In this document: positions 10,157-20,529 of the stretch, one piece after another | Layout: each line of letters begins with the position of its first letter | Numbering within the stretch: position 1 is the stretch's first letter | Source of the DNA: Isoetes engelmannii | Taxonomy: Eukaryota; Streptophyta; Lycopodiopsida; Isoetales; Isoetaceae | DNA length: 28,008 bases | NCBI GenBank assembly: GCA_011763485.2 | Contig: JAANSK020052242.1 | Span: forward strand, 1 to 28,008 | Reading direction: 5' to 3' | Notes under the pieces: model-generated | The model's database searches: none | What the model was told of the DNA's origin: nothing | Seen by the model: the letters and a program-made list of their open reading frames with translations, nothing else | Program-made: the position numbers and the translations under genes

Positions 10157-12330
10157 TTCATTTTGTTCCTCCACAACTTATTCATCAAAGTTTTCAATCT
10201 TTTCTTCCTCAGGTGCCTCCTCTGATTTCGATCGTGATCATCCTCTTCAACTATAGGTGGAATATTTTCTTCTTTGTGCAATCCAATGAATTTTTCACTT
10301 GCATTATCAAGCATAGAAGAACGCTCAATTAGGCGCATATTTGCCGCAGCGAAAGCTAAATCATTGGTTTTCTCAGTGCCAAGACGATTCCTCTTTTTGG
10401 TTGCAATGTCACCCATGGTGCGAAACAACCTCTCCATGGATGACGAACTACATGATTATGATAAACTTCTAATAGCCATTGCTTGCAATTCTTTCATTTC
10501 TGCCTCATTCTCTTCCCACCACAATGTAGAATTCACATGAAGGCGATCAATTTTAGCATCTCTTGTTGAAAACATCCCTTCAGCCACTCTGTACTTAGAC
10601 CATTCCGATCTAACTCCTCTTCTTATCTCATCATCAAGAACTAGTTTTTGTAGCATATCGTTCCATCCTTGCATGACTAGCATGTCACTTTCTTGATTAT
10701 TTCCTTGAAATTCAGGATCAATGACATAAGCAGCAGCATGCATATGTGAATGCTATTTTGTGCTTCTAGCAAAAACAAATTGCACCAACTCCTCACAAAT
10801 GTATTCATCTTTCTCAACATTTCTCAAATGCGAAATCAAATATTGCATCCCTTCAAAAACCTTGCCCACGCAAGGAAAATGCCCATCCACAAGTCTAAGC
10901 ATCAACATTATGGGCTTCACAAGAATTAGAATATGAGTAATATTACCCCAAAAGTTCCCATCAAGTAAAAGCTCAAAGCATGCTTTACTTGCCTTTGTAC
11001 GAGACTCCTTATGGTTCTTGAAGCTTGGAGATACAAACAATTGTTGCAAAGGGTCATTAGCTCATGCAAGCGCTCCAACATAATGAAGTTGTAGCCATAT
11101 CCGAATACTTCAAAAGCTTCTTATAAGAAATGGCGGCCAATGTAGCATTTACTTTGGAATGATTCTTCACAAAAGTTACAATCTTCTTCCCGTTCTCCAC
11201 AGCATTTGCAATGTGAGGAAGCTTTGTGAAATCCTTCAACAAATTATTGATACAATGTGCCATGCAAGGGGAGAAGGTGATGGGAGGAAACTCTATCTGA
11301 ATCATCTTACCAGCTTTACGGTTAGCTTGCTCACCATCATCAACAATTTGAAGCACATTCTTTTCGCCAACTTCATTTATTGCTCCTTTCCAAATGTTTG
11401 ATAAGTTCAAAGCAAATTTTCCATCCTTTGTGATGTCTCGCGAATTCAAGAAATAATTCCTTCCCCTACAACATGCAATAATACCATGTATGTGTCTCCC
11501 TTGTGTGTCAGACCAGCCATCAACAATCAATGACACACCCCATTTCACCCATTGCCCACGCAAATTATCCAACGTCAATGTTACCCCCTTCTTTTCTCTT
11601 GCCACTAAAGATATTCTTAGGTCTTCATACTTTGGAAGATTAATGTTTGGACCATAGTTTGTCGCCTCTACCATCATGTATTTGAAGTGATTATCTCTTA
11701 TGACATTGAAAGGGATCTTGTTGTAGATGAAAGGCCTTCCAATTGCACGCCATAATCTATCTTTCTTTTCTGGATCAATGGTATGTTGAATGCTTTTCTG
11801 TCTCTTCCTTATGGCTGGTGGTGAGAAGTAGCTCCCTAAACCTGATGAGCAATCCTTTTGAGAGCTAGAGCCACCTACATTAGATGAAGGTGCATTAGTA
11901 TAAGGCGCTGTTGTAGAAGGAGGAGACACTAGGGCTGCTACACATCTTGCGCGATTTAGTATTTTAGATCTTTCGGCTGAAATACCATCTAGAATTCCAG
12001 AAAAGCTTGTGAGGCGTACCCTAGTAGCATCATCAATTGCGGTGCACTCTCTTGACCCCTTTCCTTCTCCAACCAAGTGTTTCTTCACTTTATCCGTTCC
12101 TCCAGTCTTCTCTATCTGGCAAAATTTGCAATGGCACTTCCTAGCACCACCACTTCTAGGTGGGCGGCCAACCAAAATTACCTCATCCCACCACTTTGAC
12201 AGGTTAGGCCCATTTTCTTCGGGGTTTTGCTCTATTTGGAACTGACGACGATGCAATCTCCTCCATGTCCTCCTCTTCTTGTGGTACGTAATCCATATCA
12301 TGAGCATTATGAGCATCCACGTTGCAGCTA
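10156..12330 (-). pseudogene. hAT transposase (BED finger, DUF659, C-terminal dimerisation domain), disrupted
   Basis: Reading leftward on the minus strand, a BED-like zinc finger comes first (KCHCKFCQIEK followed by KKHLVGEGKG and an EC), at about 12040-12200. The DUF659/RNase H-like core follows: VDGWSDTQGR, QIVDDGEQANRKAG and FSPCMAHCINNLLKDF (about 11200-11550). Next come LLDGNFWGNITHIL, LRLVDGHFPCVGKVFEGM and HAAAYVIDPEF (10680-11000). The dimerisation part ends it, with STLWWEENE, CSSSSMERLF and TKKRNRLGTEKTNDL (10330-10530). The frame is broken by in-frame stops at 10753-10755 and 10456-10458, by about two frameshifts between 11040 and 11120, and probably by another near 12200 where an acidic, protein-like frame gives way to the main one. 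The element's product would cut and paste the element; this copy should be inactive. Confidence 0.88.
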
Positions 12331-12779
12331 AAAAATTCAAGAAGAAGAATTTAAATGAAGGAAAGAACATGGGAAAGAGAATGAGCATGAGGTTATCAAA
12401 AAGCATGAGAAGAGCGTGAAAAATTCAGAAATTCAAAATTCAAACTGAAACTGACAATACTAGAACTGGAATTGAAATTGAATAATTCTTTCACAATCTC
12501 ATAGCGACTGTATATGATTATGATAGAAGTTAACTAAGCAGGTAGGGTAGACCATAAAGAGAAAAACAGGCAGCGTGGCGAAGAGAATTTGATTCTGCTC
12601 TTAACATTCATGCCATGCAAAGCTTCCATCACAATGCAAAAAATCATTCCATGCAAAGATGACAATGCATATAATAGATAGCAGGTCGAATAAAAAACAA
12701 ATGCATAAATAATGGACACAAAAACATAATACACTTACTGGGTAGTTCAGTTGTATGAATAAAGTCTGCTAATACAAAA

Positions 12780-13230
12780 ACTGACCAGCCTTCTCTTTGA
12801 GCTGCTGATCAGCTTCAGCCCCTATATCATTAAGATTGACTACGGTTCCTTCAATGAGCTTCATAATAAACTCCTGGGAAATCTCATGACTTTAGCAACT
12901 AGTAAAAGGCAAGTAAGAAAAAAATTAGAAAGCAAGTAAAAAAAAAAAACCTTTGTTTGTGTGTCTCTGTGCTTCTTCCAGCAGGCTAGCATCTGATTCC
13001 ACTATTCCAGCAATAACGCCATCAGTCGGCAGCAATCCAGCATTAAAGCATACATGCATTCATTTCATTCTGAATCTGATTTATACCTTGGCTTACTGCA
13101 GATCGGTCGCTGCTGCAGGTTCGACCCAACAAGACAGTAGGTCGACTATTTGTTCTGCATCAGTTTCATTCATCAGCAGGCGATTCCTGGTAATTGCATG
13201 CCTGAATCACAAAATAAAAGCTTAATAGGT
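12780..13230 (-). other. Coding-like stretches in the 5' part of the hAT element
   Basis: Between the transposase body and the right end, the minus strand carries two short exon-like pieces. One reads EFIMKLIEGTVVNLNDIGAE after a TTTCCCAG acceptor (about 12790-12880). The other reads DGVIAGIVESDASLLEEAQ before a GTTTTT donor-like site (about 12955-13025). They do not join in a consistent phase. They may be upstream transposase exons, untranslated leader, or a captured host fragment. I cannot name them. Confidence 0.3.
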
Positions 13231-13780
13231 AGAAACGAATTTAGCAGGCTATATATCTCTACTGATATAATCAAAAGCTTCATTTAGTCAATGCCTTGCA
13301 TCAGATTTTTGATATTAAAGGCATAAGGTTTCAAACATAATAATGCAGTAGATGGATTTATACATCCACTAGCATGCCCAGCTTTCTGCCACACGACTCT
13401 CAAAGCAGAACTCATACCAGCTCCGGGCAGTAGATGAATTGTAGCAGACGATTTTGATGATTCTGGGCAGATTTAGAAGCTTCAGAAGTTTAGAATAGTG
13501 CCGCCTCCCGCCATTCTGACTTGTTCCCACGAAAAAACAGAGCTTTTGGGGAAAAAATAAAAAACAGAGCTTTGGGGGAAAAAAATTGGGTATTTTGGTC
13601 AATAGTTCATAATTATTTGGGAACTTACCGGGAATTCCGTTCCCAGAGATGGGAACGCCGTTCGGAACGGCATTCCCAGTAACAAATGGCTGCAGGAACA
13701 TGGCATTCTTGGAATGTAGAACTCTAGGGAACGTGTTCTGGAACGGGAACGCGTTCGGAACGACGTTCCCGGTAACTATG

Positions 13781-13788
13781 GTTCTAGC
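13781..13788. repeat. Target-site duplication of hAT element, right copy
   Basis: GTTCTAGC directly follows the GGTAACTATG terminus and is identical to the left copy at 9531-9538. Confidence 0.9.
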
Positions 13789-13930
13789 AAAGGGTATTGA
13801 ACAACCCTTTGCAGTCTGGGGGGAACATCACTTTAGAGCAATGGATACTATACTTGCAACAGTTTTATGACCCACTTGAGATTCGAGTAGCAATACCTCC
13901 ACATATAAGCACCAATTCATTAATTTGACA
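13789..13930 (+). pseudogene. Coding-like degenerate sequence, right flank of hAT insertion
   Basis: One plus-strand frame reads QRVLNNPLQSGGNITLEQW and then YDPLEIRVAIPPHIST, which looks like protein rather than chance. It lies beside the hAT right end, so the element probably entered a sequence that was once coding. The family is not recognised, and the frame ends shortly before the repeat array at 13930. Confidence 0.3.
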
Positions 13931-14430
13931 ATTTCGAGCTAGCAAGCATGACCCATTTGCCTAACTTCAAGCTAGCAAGCAAGATCAAATTTTACTCATT
14001 TTAAGCTAGCAAGCATGACACATTTTATTCATCTTCAGCTAGTAAGCTAGTCAAATTTTACTAATACCAAACTAGCAAGCATGATGTATTGTACTGCTGT
14101 TAGGCTAGCAAGCTAGTCACAATCTACTCATTCCAAGCTAGCAAGCAAGACGCATTGTATTCATTCTAAGCTGGCAAGCTAGTCACACTTAACTCATTCT
14201 AGCATCTAGCTGGCAAGATGCATCATACTCATTTTATGCTATCAAGTAGTCACATTTTACTTGTTCTAAGCTAACTAGCAGTAACATCATACTCATTCTA
14301 AGCACGCAAGCTAGTCAATCTAAACTCATTCTAATATAGCACACAAGACACATCATACTCAATTGAAGCTAACGGGTAGTCACATCTTACTCCTTCTAAG
14401 CTAACAATCAAGATTCACTTTACTCAAGCC
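13925..14430. repeat. Degenerate tandem array with GCTAGCAAGC core
   Basis: About ten diverged units of 40-50 bp each contain a version of AGCTAGCAAGC followed by A-ACA-TTTACTCATTCTA-like sequence. The core recurs at about 13940, 13970, 14006, 14070, 14104, 14137 and 14172, and then in weaker copies. Such clustered short motifs can form the subterminal region of CACTA transposons, or a minor satellite. The broken coding remains to the right make the first reading plausible. Confidence 0.7.
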
Positions 14431-15052
14431 AGAGGTAAAGTTATTCTTCATCATTATCATCATCCTTACCCTCCTTAGCAACAAGTTCTCTTAACTGAGA
14501 ACCCCACATCGCTTGCGATCACCATGGTTGAAGGCATCCCTTCAACTGTCCATCCATAATCAACGCATTTTATATGTGTATATCGAGGCGGATCATTGGG
14601 GTTATGCCTCCACCATTTCTCCCAACAATCAATGTAGTTCTTGTAAAGGTATAACCTTTCTAATGACAGGCCCCCACCAAGAGAGCTAGTCAATCTAAAC
14701 TCATTCTAATCTAGTACGCAAGACTCGTTTTAAGCTAGCAAGTAGTCACATCTTACTCCTTCCAAGCTAACAATCAAGATACACTTTACTCAAGCCAGAG
14801 GAAAAGTTTATTCTTCATCATTATCATCATCCTTACCTTCTTTAGCAACAAGTTCTCTTAACTGAAAACCCACATCGCTTGGGATCACCATGGTTGAAGG
14901 CATCCCTTCAACTGTCCATCCATAATCAATGCATTTTATATGTGTATATCGAGGCGTATCATTGGGGTTAGGCCTTCACCTCTTCTCCCAACAATCAACG
15001 TAGTGCTTGGAATAAGGTATAACATTTCTATTGATAGGCTCCCACCAAGAGA
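14309..15052. repeat. Tandem direct duplication, two copies of about 375 bp
   Basis: Copy 1 is 14309-14683 and copy 2 is 14684-15052, both starting AGCTAGTCAATCTAAACTCA and ending CCACCAAGAG. They differ by scattered substitutions and small indels. Each includes the last part of the repeat array plus a piece of broken minus-strand coding sequence containing a DYGWTVEGMPSTMV-like text. The duplication therefore arose after the array and the coding piece were adjacent. Confidence 0.85.
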
Positions 15053-17550
15053 CAAACAAGGCAAGTTTGGGTCTTTTATGGGGTCTGCTTCTGCGTAAGC
15101 TAGCCAGGTAGGGCAGCTATGAGGTGGCCTCATAAGCAAGAACATGCCCTTCTTAATATCTTGAGTTGGATTGACGGTCTCAACGGCATTTTTGGGTTTC
15201 TAATTGGACGGGCCTACATACACTGGTCAAAGGTTACACTCTTGCTGGATGACCAGCTCAGATTCAATCAAAGCATCATTGTGTGTAGGAAGAAATTATG
15301 CATGTCAGATGGGCCAGCATCCAGCTGCCCAAGCACTTTTAGTAGGCCCTGCCAGTAGTCGATAATCTCATTCATGTATATAGTACTCCTCCCCAGCTTT
15401 TGAGATAGCTAACCAATGCATGATGTACTTTGTTATGGAGCTTCTCAAAGCGCCAACGTCCTTTAGAGCCTTCAAAAGGGGTACGGTCTTTGGTATACCT
15501 GGAGGAATCATGGGTGTACCATCTGCATCTTCTTTCCACATTTTGATCCCCTTCTCCGGCAGCTACTCACGATGCCCAGGTTTCATCTTATAAAACAGTA
15601 GAGACCATCCATCCTTCTGTCAGAACTTGAAGAAAAGCGGTTCTAGATGGTCAATCATTCGGTCCTTCTTGTCAGGAATGTAGCCTTTTATAAAGTCTTT
15701 CCAATCCGGGACCTCCTGAGGGGCACATCATATGGTTTGCCCGATGTCTTGGTTACCTTGGTTTTCAAGGCATCGGATCTAAGAATTGTAGAACCTTATG
15801 CATACAAGGGTCTAGTTGTACCGCATAGGTGGCCCCAGTTACCTTCAGATGAATCTTCTAGGGCACATGATTGAGAGATCCAACATGAAAGTTAGAATCA
15901 TCTTGCACAACTTGAAAGTTAGAGTCCATCTCTACACCGACTTGGCTAACTTCTCAAGCCTAGGGACCATGGTCTTATTTAGATCCATCTTGTCATGAAT
16001 AATTGTAAGAGCTTGGTCCGGCGCACGCCATGACCAATAGAGGCTTCTGCAAGACAGTTGGGCAAACATACGAGCCTTCCTTTCCAAGCTAACTCTCTTC
16101 ATTTCAATGGATCTCGTGTCTTAGTCAGCTCTCTTTGATAACTACGCATGTATTGCATTTGGAGAAAGCTATGCATTTGGCTATGGTAACCTCCGAGTGA
16201 TTGTCCCTCCAGATATATAAGAAAGATGAAGGTGACACATGCTTACCAGTGAGCTCCTCCAAGCAATGTCAACTTCTTGATGCTCCAGGAAATGTCAACT
16301 TCTTGATGTATATCTTTCTTGGTAAGCACGGAGAGTAGCTTCAATATATTTTCTCTTGTCCCTTGAGTGGTCTTCTTCGATGTATGTGGCAAAGTCTTAG
16401 TATTCTCATTCACATACGCGAATATGTTATCTGCTACCAACGGATGAGACCTCGGCTTCATTGAACCTAAATTTGCATGCTCAAGTACTCGGTCTCCCTA
16501 CACAAAAATTTTCATCCACTTGTAAAAGGTCGACAAAGCTATGGCATAAGTCAGCTGCCATGCCTGCTAACATACCTCCTTATTATTGCGCATTACTTTG
16601 TCAACTTGACCATCAACAACACACAAGTCAAGCATGTTATAGACAAAGGTAATTCGATCAAAGGACTTCATGGTCCAGTAAAAGGTCCTAAGGCTAGAAA
16701 CCTCCTTAACTGTAAACATAGACCAACAACATTTATCGCAGATGAAGACTATAGGAAGTCCTTCACTGCTTCCTCGGGCATTTTCCTAGCACATTTAGAA
16801 GGTTTCTTCGCTTGCTTTTCTCGTTGTTTGTTGCCATTGTATGCTCGTTTGAAACACGCAGAATCAACCTCTTCGAAATGCTTCCTCTTGGACTCGGATG
16901 CCTCGTCAACACCCCTTCGCAGGAGCTTGGATAGAGGGATCTTGTCCACGACGACAAACTCTCTATCCCATCAAACCAGGTCATGCAGCTGAGACGTCTC
17001 GATGCAAGCTACACACCTCATTGAAGGGTTCGCTGGCATATCAAGGACCTCCATCACTGTGGCAGCAATGAACTCTTCGCCCAAGGGAAAACCAGAAATT
17101 GAATGGTTTGGATCTATGACTATCATTGTACCCATGCCATAAGGTCGGTCGCAGCACTCATGCATTAGCTTGCAAGTGCGTTCTATAAAGTCATCCCTAG
17201 TGACGACCTTTTTCCGGCGATTTTGCTGGTGGACTTCCATCCTTAGCTAGGACATGCCAATTTATTTTTTTGATTTGCGTTTCTGGTGCTGAAGGCCATA
17301 CTATGAAGGCACCACGAGCTTTCTCTACATTTTCAATTTCGGTCTCCTTGTAATGAAATTTAGCTGAACCGTCGAGAATGGTGTCAATGGAAACTATAGA
17401 AGCCCTGACTGGTATTGGAGCATTGGGATGGTTAGGGAAGATATGGACCTTGCCCTTGGCCACCACGACACCCTTCATAAGAAATAAAAGCATGGAAGAC
17501 ATTTGCAAGCTGCAAGATAACAATAACAGTCCAATGTCAGATCCTAGCAT
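14440..17550 (-). mobile_element. Degenerate transposon coding remains, possibly CACTA (En/Spm) type
   Basis: Minus-strand frames here are protein-like but repeatedly interrupted. At about 17290-17470 is VVVAKGKVHIFPNHPNAPIP, then IVSIDTILDGSAKFHY and IENVEKARGAFIVWP. This resembles the DUF8039 domain that accompanies plant CACTA-type transposon proteins (VAxGxV, VxVxxxxDGxAxxP, VxxAxGxFVAWP). Further left come DDFIERTCKLMHECCDRPYG (about 17150-17200), a Lys-rich stretch SESKRKHFEEVDSACFKRAY (about 16850-16910) and DYGWTVEGMPSTMV in the duplicated part. I found no CACTA termini, so borders and class are uncertain. At least five interruptions separate the readable pieces. Confidence 0.45.
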
Positions 17551-19640
17551 TCGCGAGTGCGATTTTTCAGAACAAATTATGCAATTTAAGCCAAAGGTAC
17601 TTCTTTTATGTGCGGGGAGGAAATTTTCTCAAGCATTTCAAGAAATACGGTGCTATGGTGTTCAGCTTCTGCTAGTTTGTAAAATCGCATATACGATTGC
17701 CATCAGCTGAAGCTGAAAACCACAAGGAACATTCAACTCAATTTCAGCTCGGAATGCAACCTCACCAAGTGCTCATCTGATCTAAGTGGTCTGATAGTTC
17801 ACAACTGCATTACATCCCAACTCAAGGAGATCATCCATGCAATCCTCAAGGACAGCTTTCATGTCTTTGCAACCTTCAAAGGGATCGGCCATGCGATCTT
17901 CAAGGACAGCTTGCGATGTAGGTTTAGGGTTTAGGTCATCTTCAAGGACAGCTTGCGACTAGTTGCGATGTAGGTTTAGGGTTTAGGTCTCCATGACAAG
18001 CATGGGCAAAGATTCAGTAGAATCCAGGGCATGACAGCCAGCGGCAGCAAGCAATAAGCATCCAAGTTAGGCAAGCATCAGAAGAGCACCTGAGAAGGCG
18101 AGGACTCACTTGCAACTTGATCTGCATGATGAGCGCCCTAGAAGAATACGAGTGCTCTGTAGATAATTCCTGTGGGTGCCAAGGAAGAAAACTTGAGCGC
18201 CTGAAGATAAGTCATGTAGGCACCTGAGGCAGAATTGTGTAGTACAGGCTAGAAGGCAAACAGAACGAAAAGAGACAGGGGTCCATTTCAAGGAGGAGGA
18301 ATCGAGAACAGACATCGGGTAAGGATTTTGCGTGTGAAGCAAAAGAAGCTTGGATTTCAGGTGAGCAACGAAATAGACTGTGTCGGGATCAGGGCATAGC
18401 CATAGTAGTGGTCTGTTGTAGAGCAGACCTTAAATTAGTTACTTGTTATATCATGGAAGCTTCAATATAATCCCTATGGAAAGGTCATTTGAGTAAGAGA
18501 GGGCTTGCCTCAAACCGATGTCTCTTACAGAGCACTCCTTGTAAAGCCTTGTAGGATTAGTTGGAGCTAATTCGTGAGTCATATGGTTGACTGCACTTAA
18601 GAGTGTATAGATTAACCGAAGTGGAACTACTATCTTGGTGGGGAACCCAAGCTGCTGCAAGGCCATGTCTTCTGTAGAAATCACGCTTTCTGTGAGGATG
18701 AGTTAATGCTTGTCCTAGGAATGCTTGTGAGTGCTGGTGATGAGTGTGTGGTATTGGTATGTGACAATACCACATATTCGTCAACAGTCCAGTGAAAGCA
18801 GGGTATCCAGTATGGAGCAATGCCCTATGTTCGTATCTTTGTGATACTTGGATGAGTGCAGTAAGTGCTCATCGTAGGGGGTTTTATGCAAGCATTAGTG
18901 GACGAGCGGATGGCTTATCCCTAAGGTTTCTCTAGAGCTTAATGAGGTTGTATTTGCCACTAGTATGGGACGGTGGTACGTGTTCACCAACAATCAGATG
19001 CTCAGAATATTCTTGGTGCTTATACTTTTTTCCCTTACACTGGATCCGCGGGGGTTCTAGACGACACACTATCTAGATATGGCCCGGTGCATCTGCTTGG
19101 AAAATGCTATACTGCGTACGATGGATTCCATATGTGTATTTGTGCAGTCAGTCAGTCATTGCAAATTATTACTCTACTGGATATGTTATATGCATGTTGC
19201 TAACACGTGGAGTCATGTGCAGGTTATCTGATAGCTGGCGGGACTACGTGTGTACATAGTTATCTTGTAGATGTGTTGTCATCTTGTTATCTCTATACGT
19301 GGCTTTCATGTATATAGCCTCGTGGGAGGCAGTACTTGTTTTATGTAGTCTGATGGTTTTATATGAATATGAGTCGATGTTTTTGAGACTAAATATTTTG
19401 GTTCACAACATAGAACGCGGAACACTTTATTTTGGTTAGAGCAACAAACTTTCTATTTTCAATTGAGGTGCTTACTTTGGATATCTAAGAGATTGTAGAA
19501 TATTATAGAACATTTATCTCAATTAGAGCACACTTTCTTTTGGGGGAGGGGGTGACTATTTAGGTGCTTACTCACGGGGTTGCTATTTTATGTTGAGGTG
19601 CTTACTCATGTATCTATGACACCTAAAAGACACTTCAAAA
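17551..19640. other. Gene-poor interval
   Basis: No coding region is supported. The stretch includes the telomere-like duplication at 17895-17987 and otherwise consists of short frames below 90 codons on both strands, without domain motifs. Around 19460-19660 the phrase GAGGTGCTTACT recurs four times at irregular spacing (about 19465, 19561, 19594 and 19660), a loose local repeat. Confidence 0.45.
17895..17987. repeat. 52-bp tandem duplication with telomere-like TTTAGGGTTTAGG
   Basis: TTTAGGGTTTAGG occurs at 17923-17935 and 17975-17987. Each is preceded by ATCTTCAAGGACAGCTTGCGA or a close variant plus GATGTAGG. TTTAGGG is the usual plant telomere unit, and its complement AAACCCTAA is also a telo-box promoter motif. 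Two partial units are too few to show an old telomere. Confidence 0.75.
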
Positions 19641-19682
19641 ACTTTTTATTTTGGACCTGAGGTGCTTATTCATGGGTCTCTA

Positions 19683-19695
19683 GAACATTCTAGAA
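19683..19695. promoter_or_regulatory. Perfect three-box heat shock element match (1)
   Basis: GAAcaTTCtaGAA fits the nGAAnnTTCnnGAAn binding site of heat shock factors exactly. It overlaps a 16-bp palindrome TTCTAGAATTCTAGAA (19688-19703). No gene is close by, so function is unknown. Confidence 0.45.
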
Positions 19696-19990
19696 TTCTA
19701 GAACACTCTAGATTGTCTTGATATATGTGGATCATTTCAAAACAATCTAGAACAGCCTAAAGATAGGTGACCAATAGCATTCCAAGAGACTTAACAATAA
19801 AAAAACAAGGAAATATTTAACAATTTGGTTAAGGGGTTTGATTGGATTTGATGAGGGCGGGTGTAGGGGAGATGAGGGAGGGTCGGGTTTTGATTCTATC
19901 TTCACTAAAAAAATTAGCATAATTGAACTAAAAAGTGAGAGATTTCCACCGCAACGTGTGAACGGATTGGCGGACGAGATGGGCAATTGA

Positions 19991-20003
19991 GAAGCTTCTA
20001 GAA
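19991..20003. promoter_or_regulatory. Perfect three-box heat shock element match (2)
   Basis: GAAgcTTCtaGAA sits in the first copy of the 170-bp repeat, just inside the left arm of the inverted-repeat element. Confidence 0.45.
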
Positions 20004-20159
20004 AATACCATCTCCGAACGGCTCAGATCTATCGGGGCAAAAACAGATGGCCCAAATCTGGCAGGGAACTATATAGAATTTGACATTGTTGTAAATGGAT
20101 GCACGAATAAGATCGGATGCACTAACGAGATCAGATGAACGAACGAGATGGGTTATCAT

Positions 20160-20172
20160 GAAGCTTCTAGAA
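20160..20172. promoter_or_regulatory. Perfect three-box heat shock element match (3)
   Basis: GAAgcTTCtaGAA occurs in the second copy of the 170-bp repeat. The site is conserved although the surrounding copy has diverged. Confidence 0.45.
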
Positions 20173-20529
20173 GCCACCAGATCCGATGGCTCAAATTTAT
20201 CTTAGCAAAAACAGATGGCCGAGATCTAGCAGCGGAGTTTATGTAACTGGTGGTTATATAGAATCTGGTTGCTCGGGCTATTAATAGTAATTATGTTCAA
20301 ATCATCAGTAGTTCTAAAGAAGTAATGTTTGATCTTGTTGTTGGAATGAGGGGCTTGGCAAGGGCTTGGTTGGAATGGGGGGAAGGGGGCTTGAGGGGTA
20401 TGGACTGGGGTTCAAATCCTCTGCACAATGAAAATTATTTCAAACCCATCTTTAAGACCAAACACTTCTATAAATCCGTGTTGTGGCCTTTATGGAAATC
20501 ACGGACGAAGTGCCGAGCTACATGGCGAT

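Larger units (their letters stand above)
9539..13780 (-). mobile_element. hAT-superfamily DNA transposon, both ends present
   Basis: This 4242-bp element begins CATAGTTACCCGGAACG and ends with the inverted match (complement CATAGTTACCGGGAACG), 16 of 17 bases identical. Exact 8-bp duplications GTTCTAGC flank both ends. Inside both ends, GGAACG/CGTTCC hexamers are clustered: three on the left within 75 bp, and six direct plus two inverted on the right within 160 bp. These are plausible transposase-binding subterminal repeats. The minus strand carries a BED-finger/DUF659/hAT-dimerisation transposase with several disabling changes, so the copy is no longer autonomous. The intact duplications and TIRs suggest a fairly recent insertion. 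Confidence 0.93.
19970..20250. repeat. Tandem repeat, two copies, period about 170 bp, each with a heat shock element
   Basis: ACGAGATGGG, then GAAGCTTCTAGAA, a CCATC/CCAGATCCGA block, GGCTCA, GCAAAAACAGATGGCC and an ATCTGGCAG/ATCTAGCAG block occur in the same order at about 19973-20080 and 20143-20235. The copies are moderately diverged and lie inside the inverted-repeat element. Confidence 0.75.

Noticed and set aside
20340-20425. Possible tRNA, from a GGGGTTCAAATCCTC T-arm-like sequence near 20408
   Set aside because: No matching acceptor stem, D-arm or anticodon arm could be laid out around it; the region is a G-rich low-complexity stretch.
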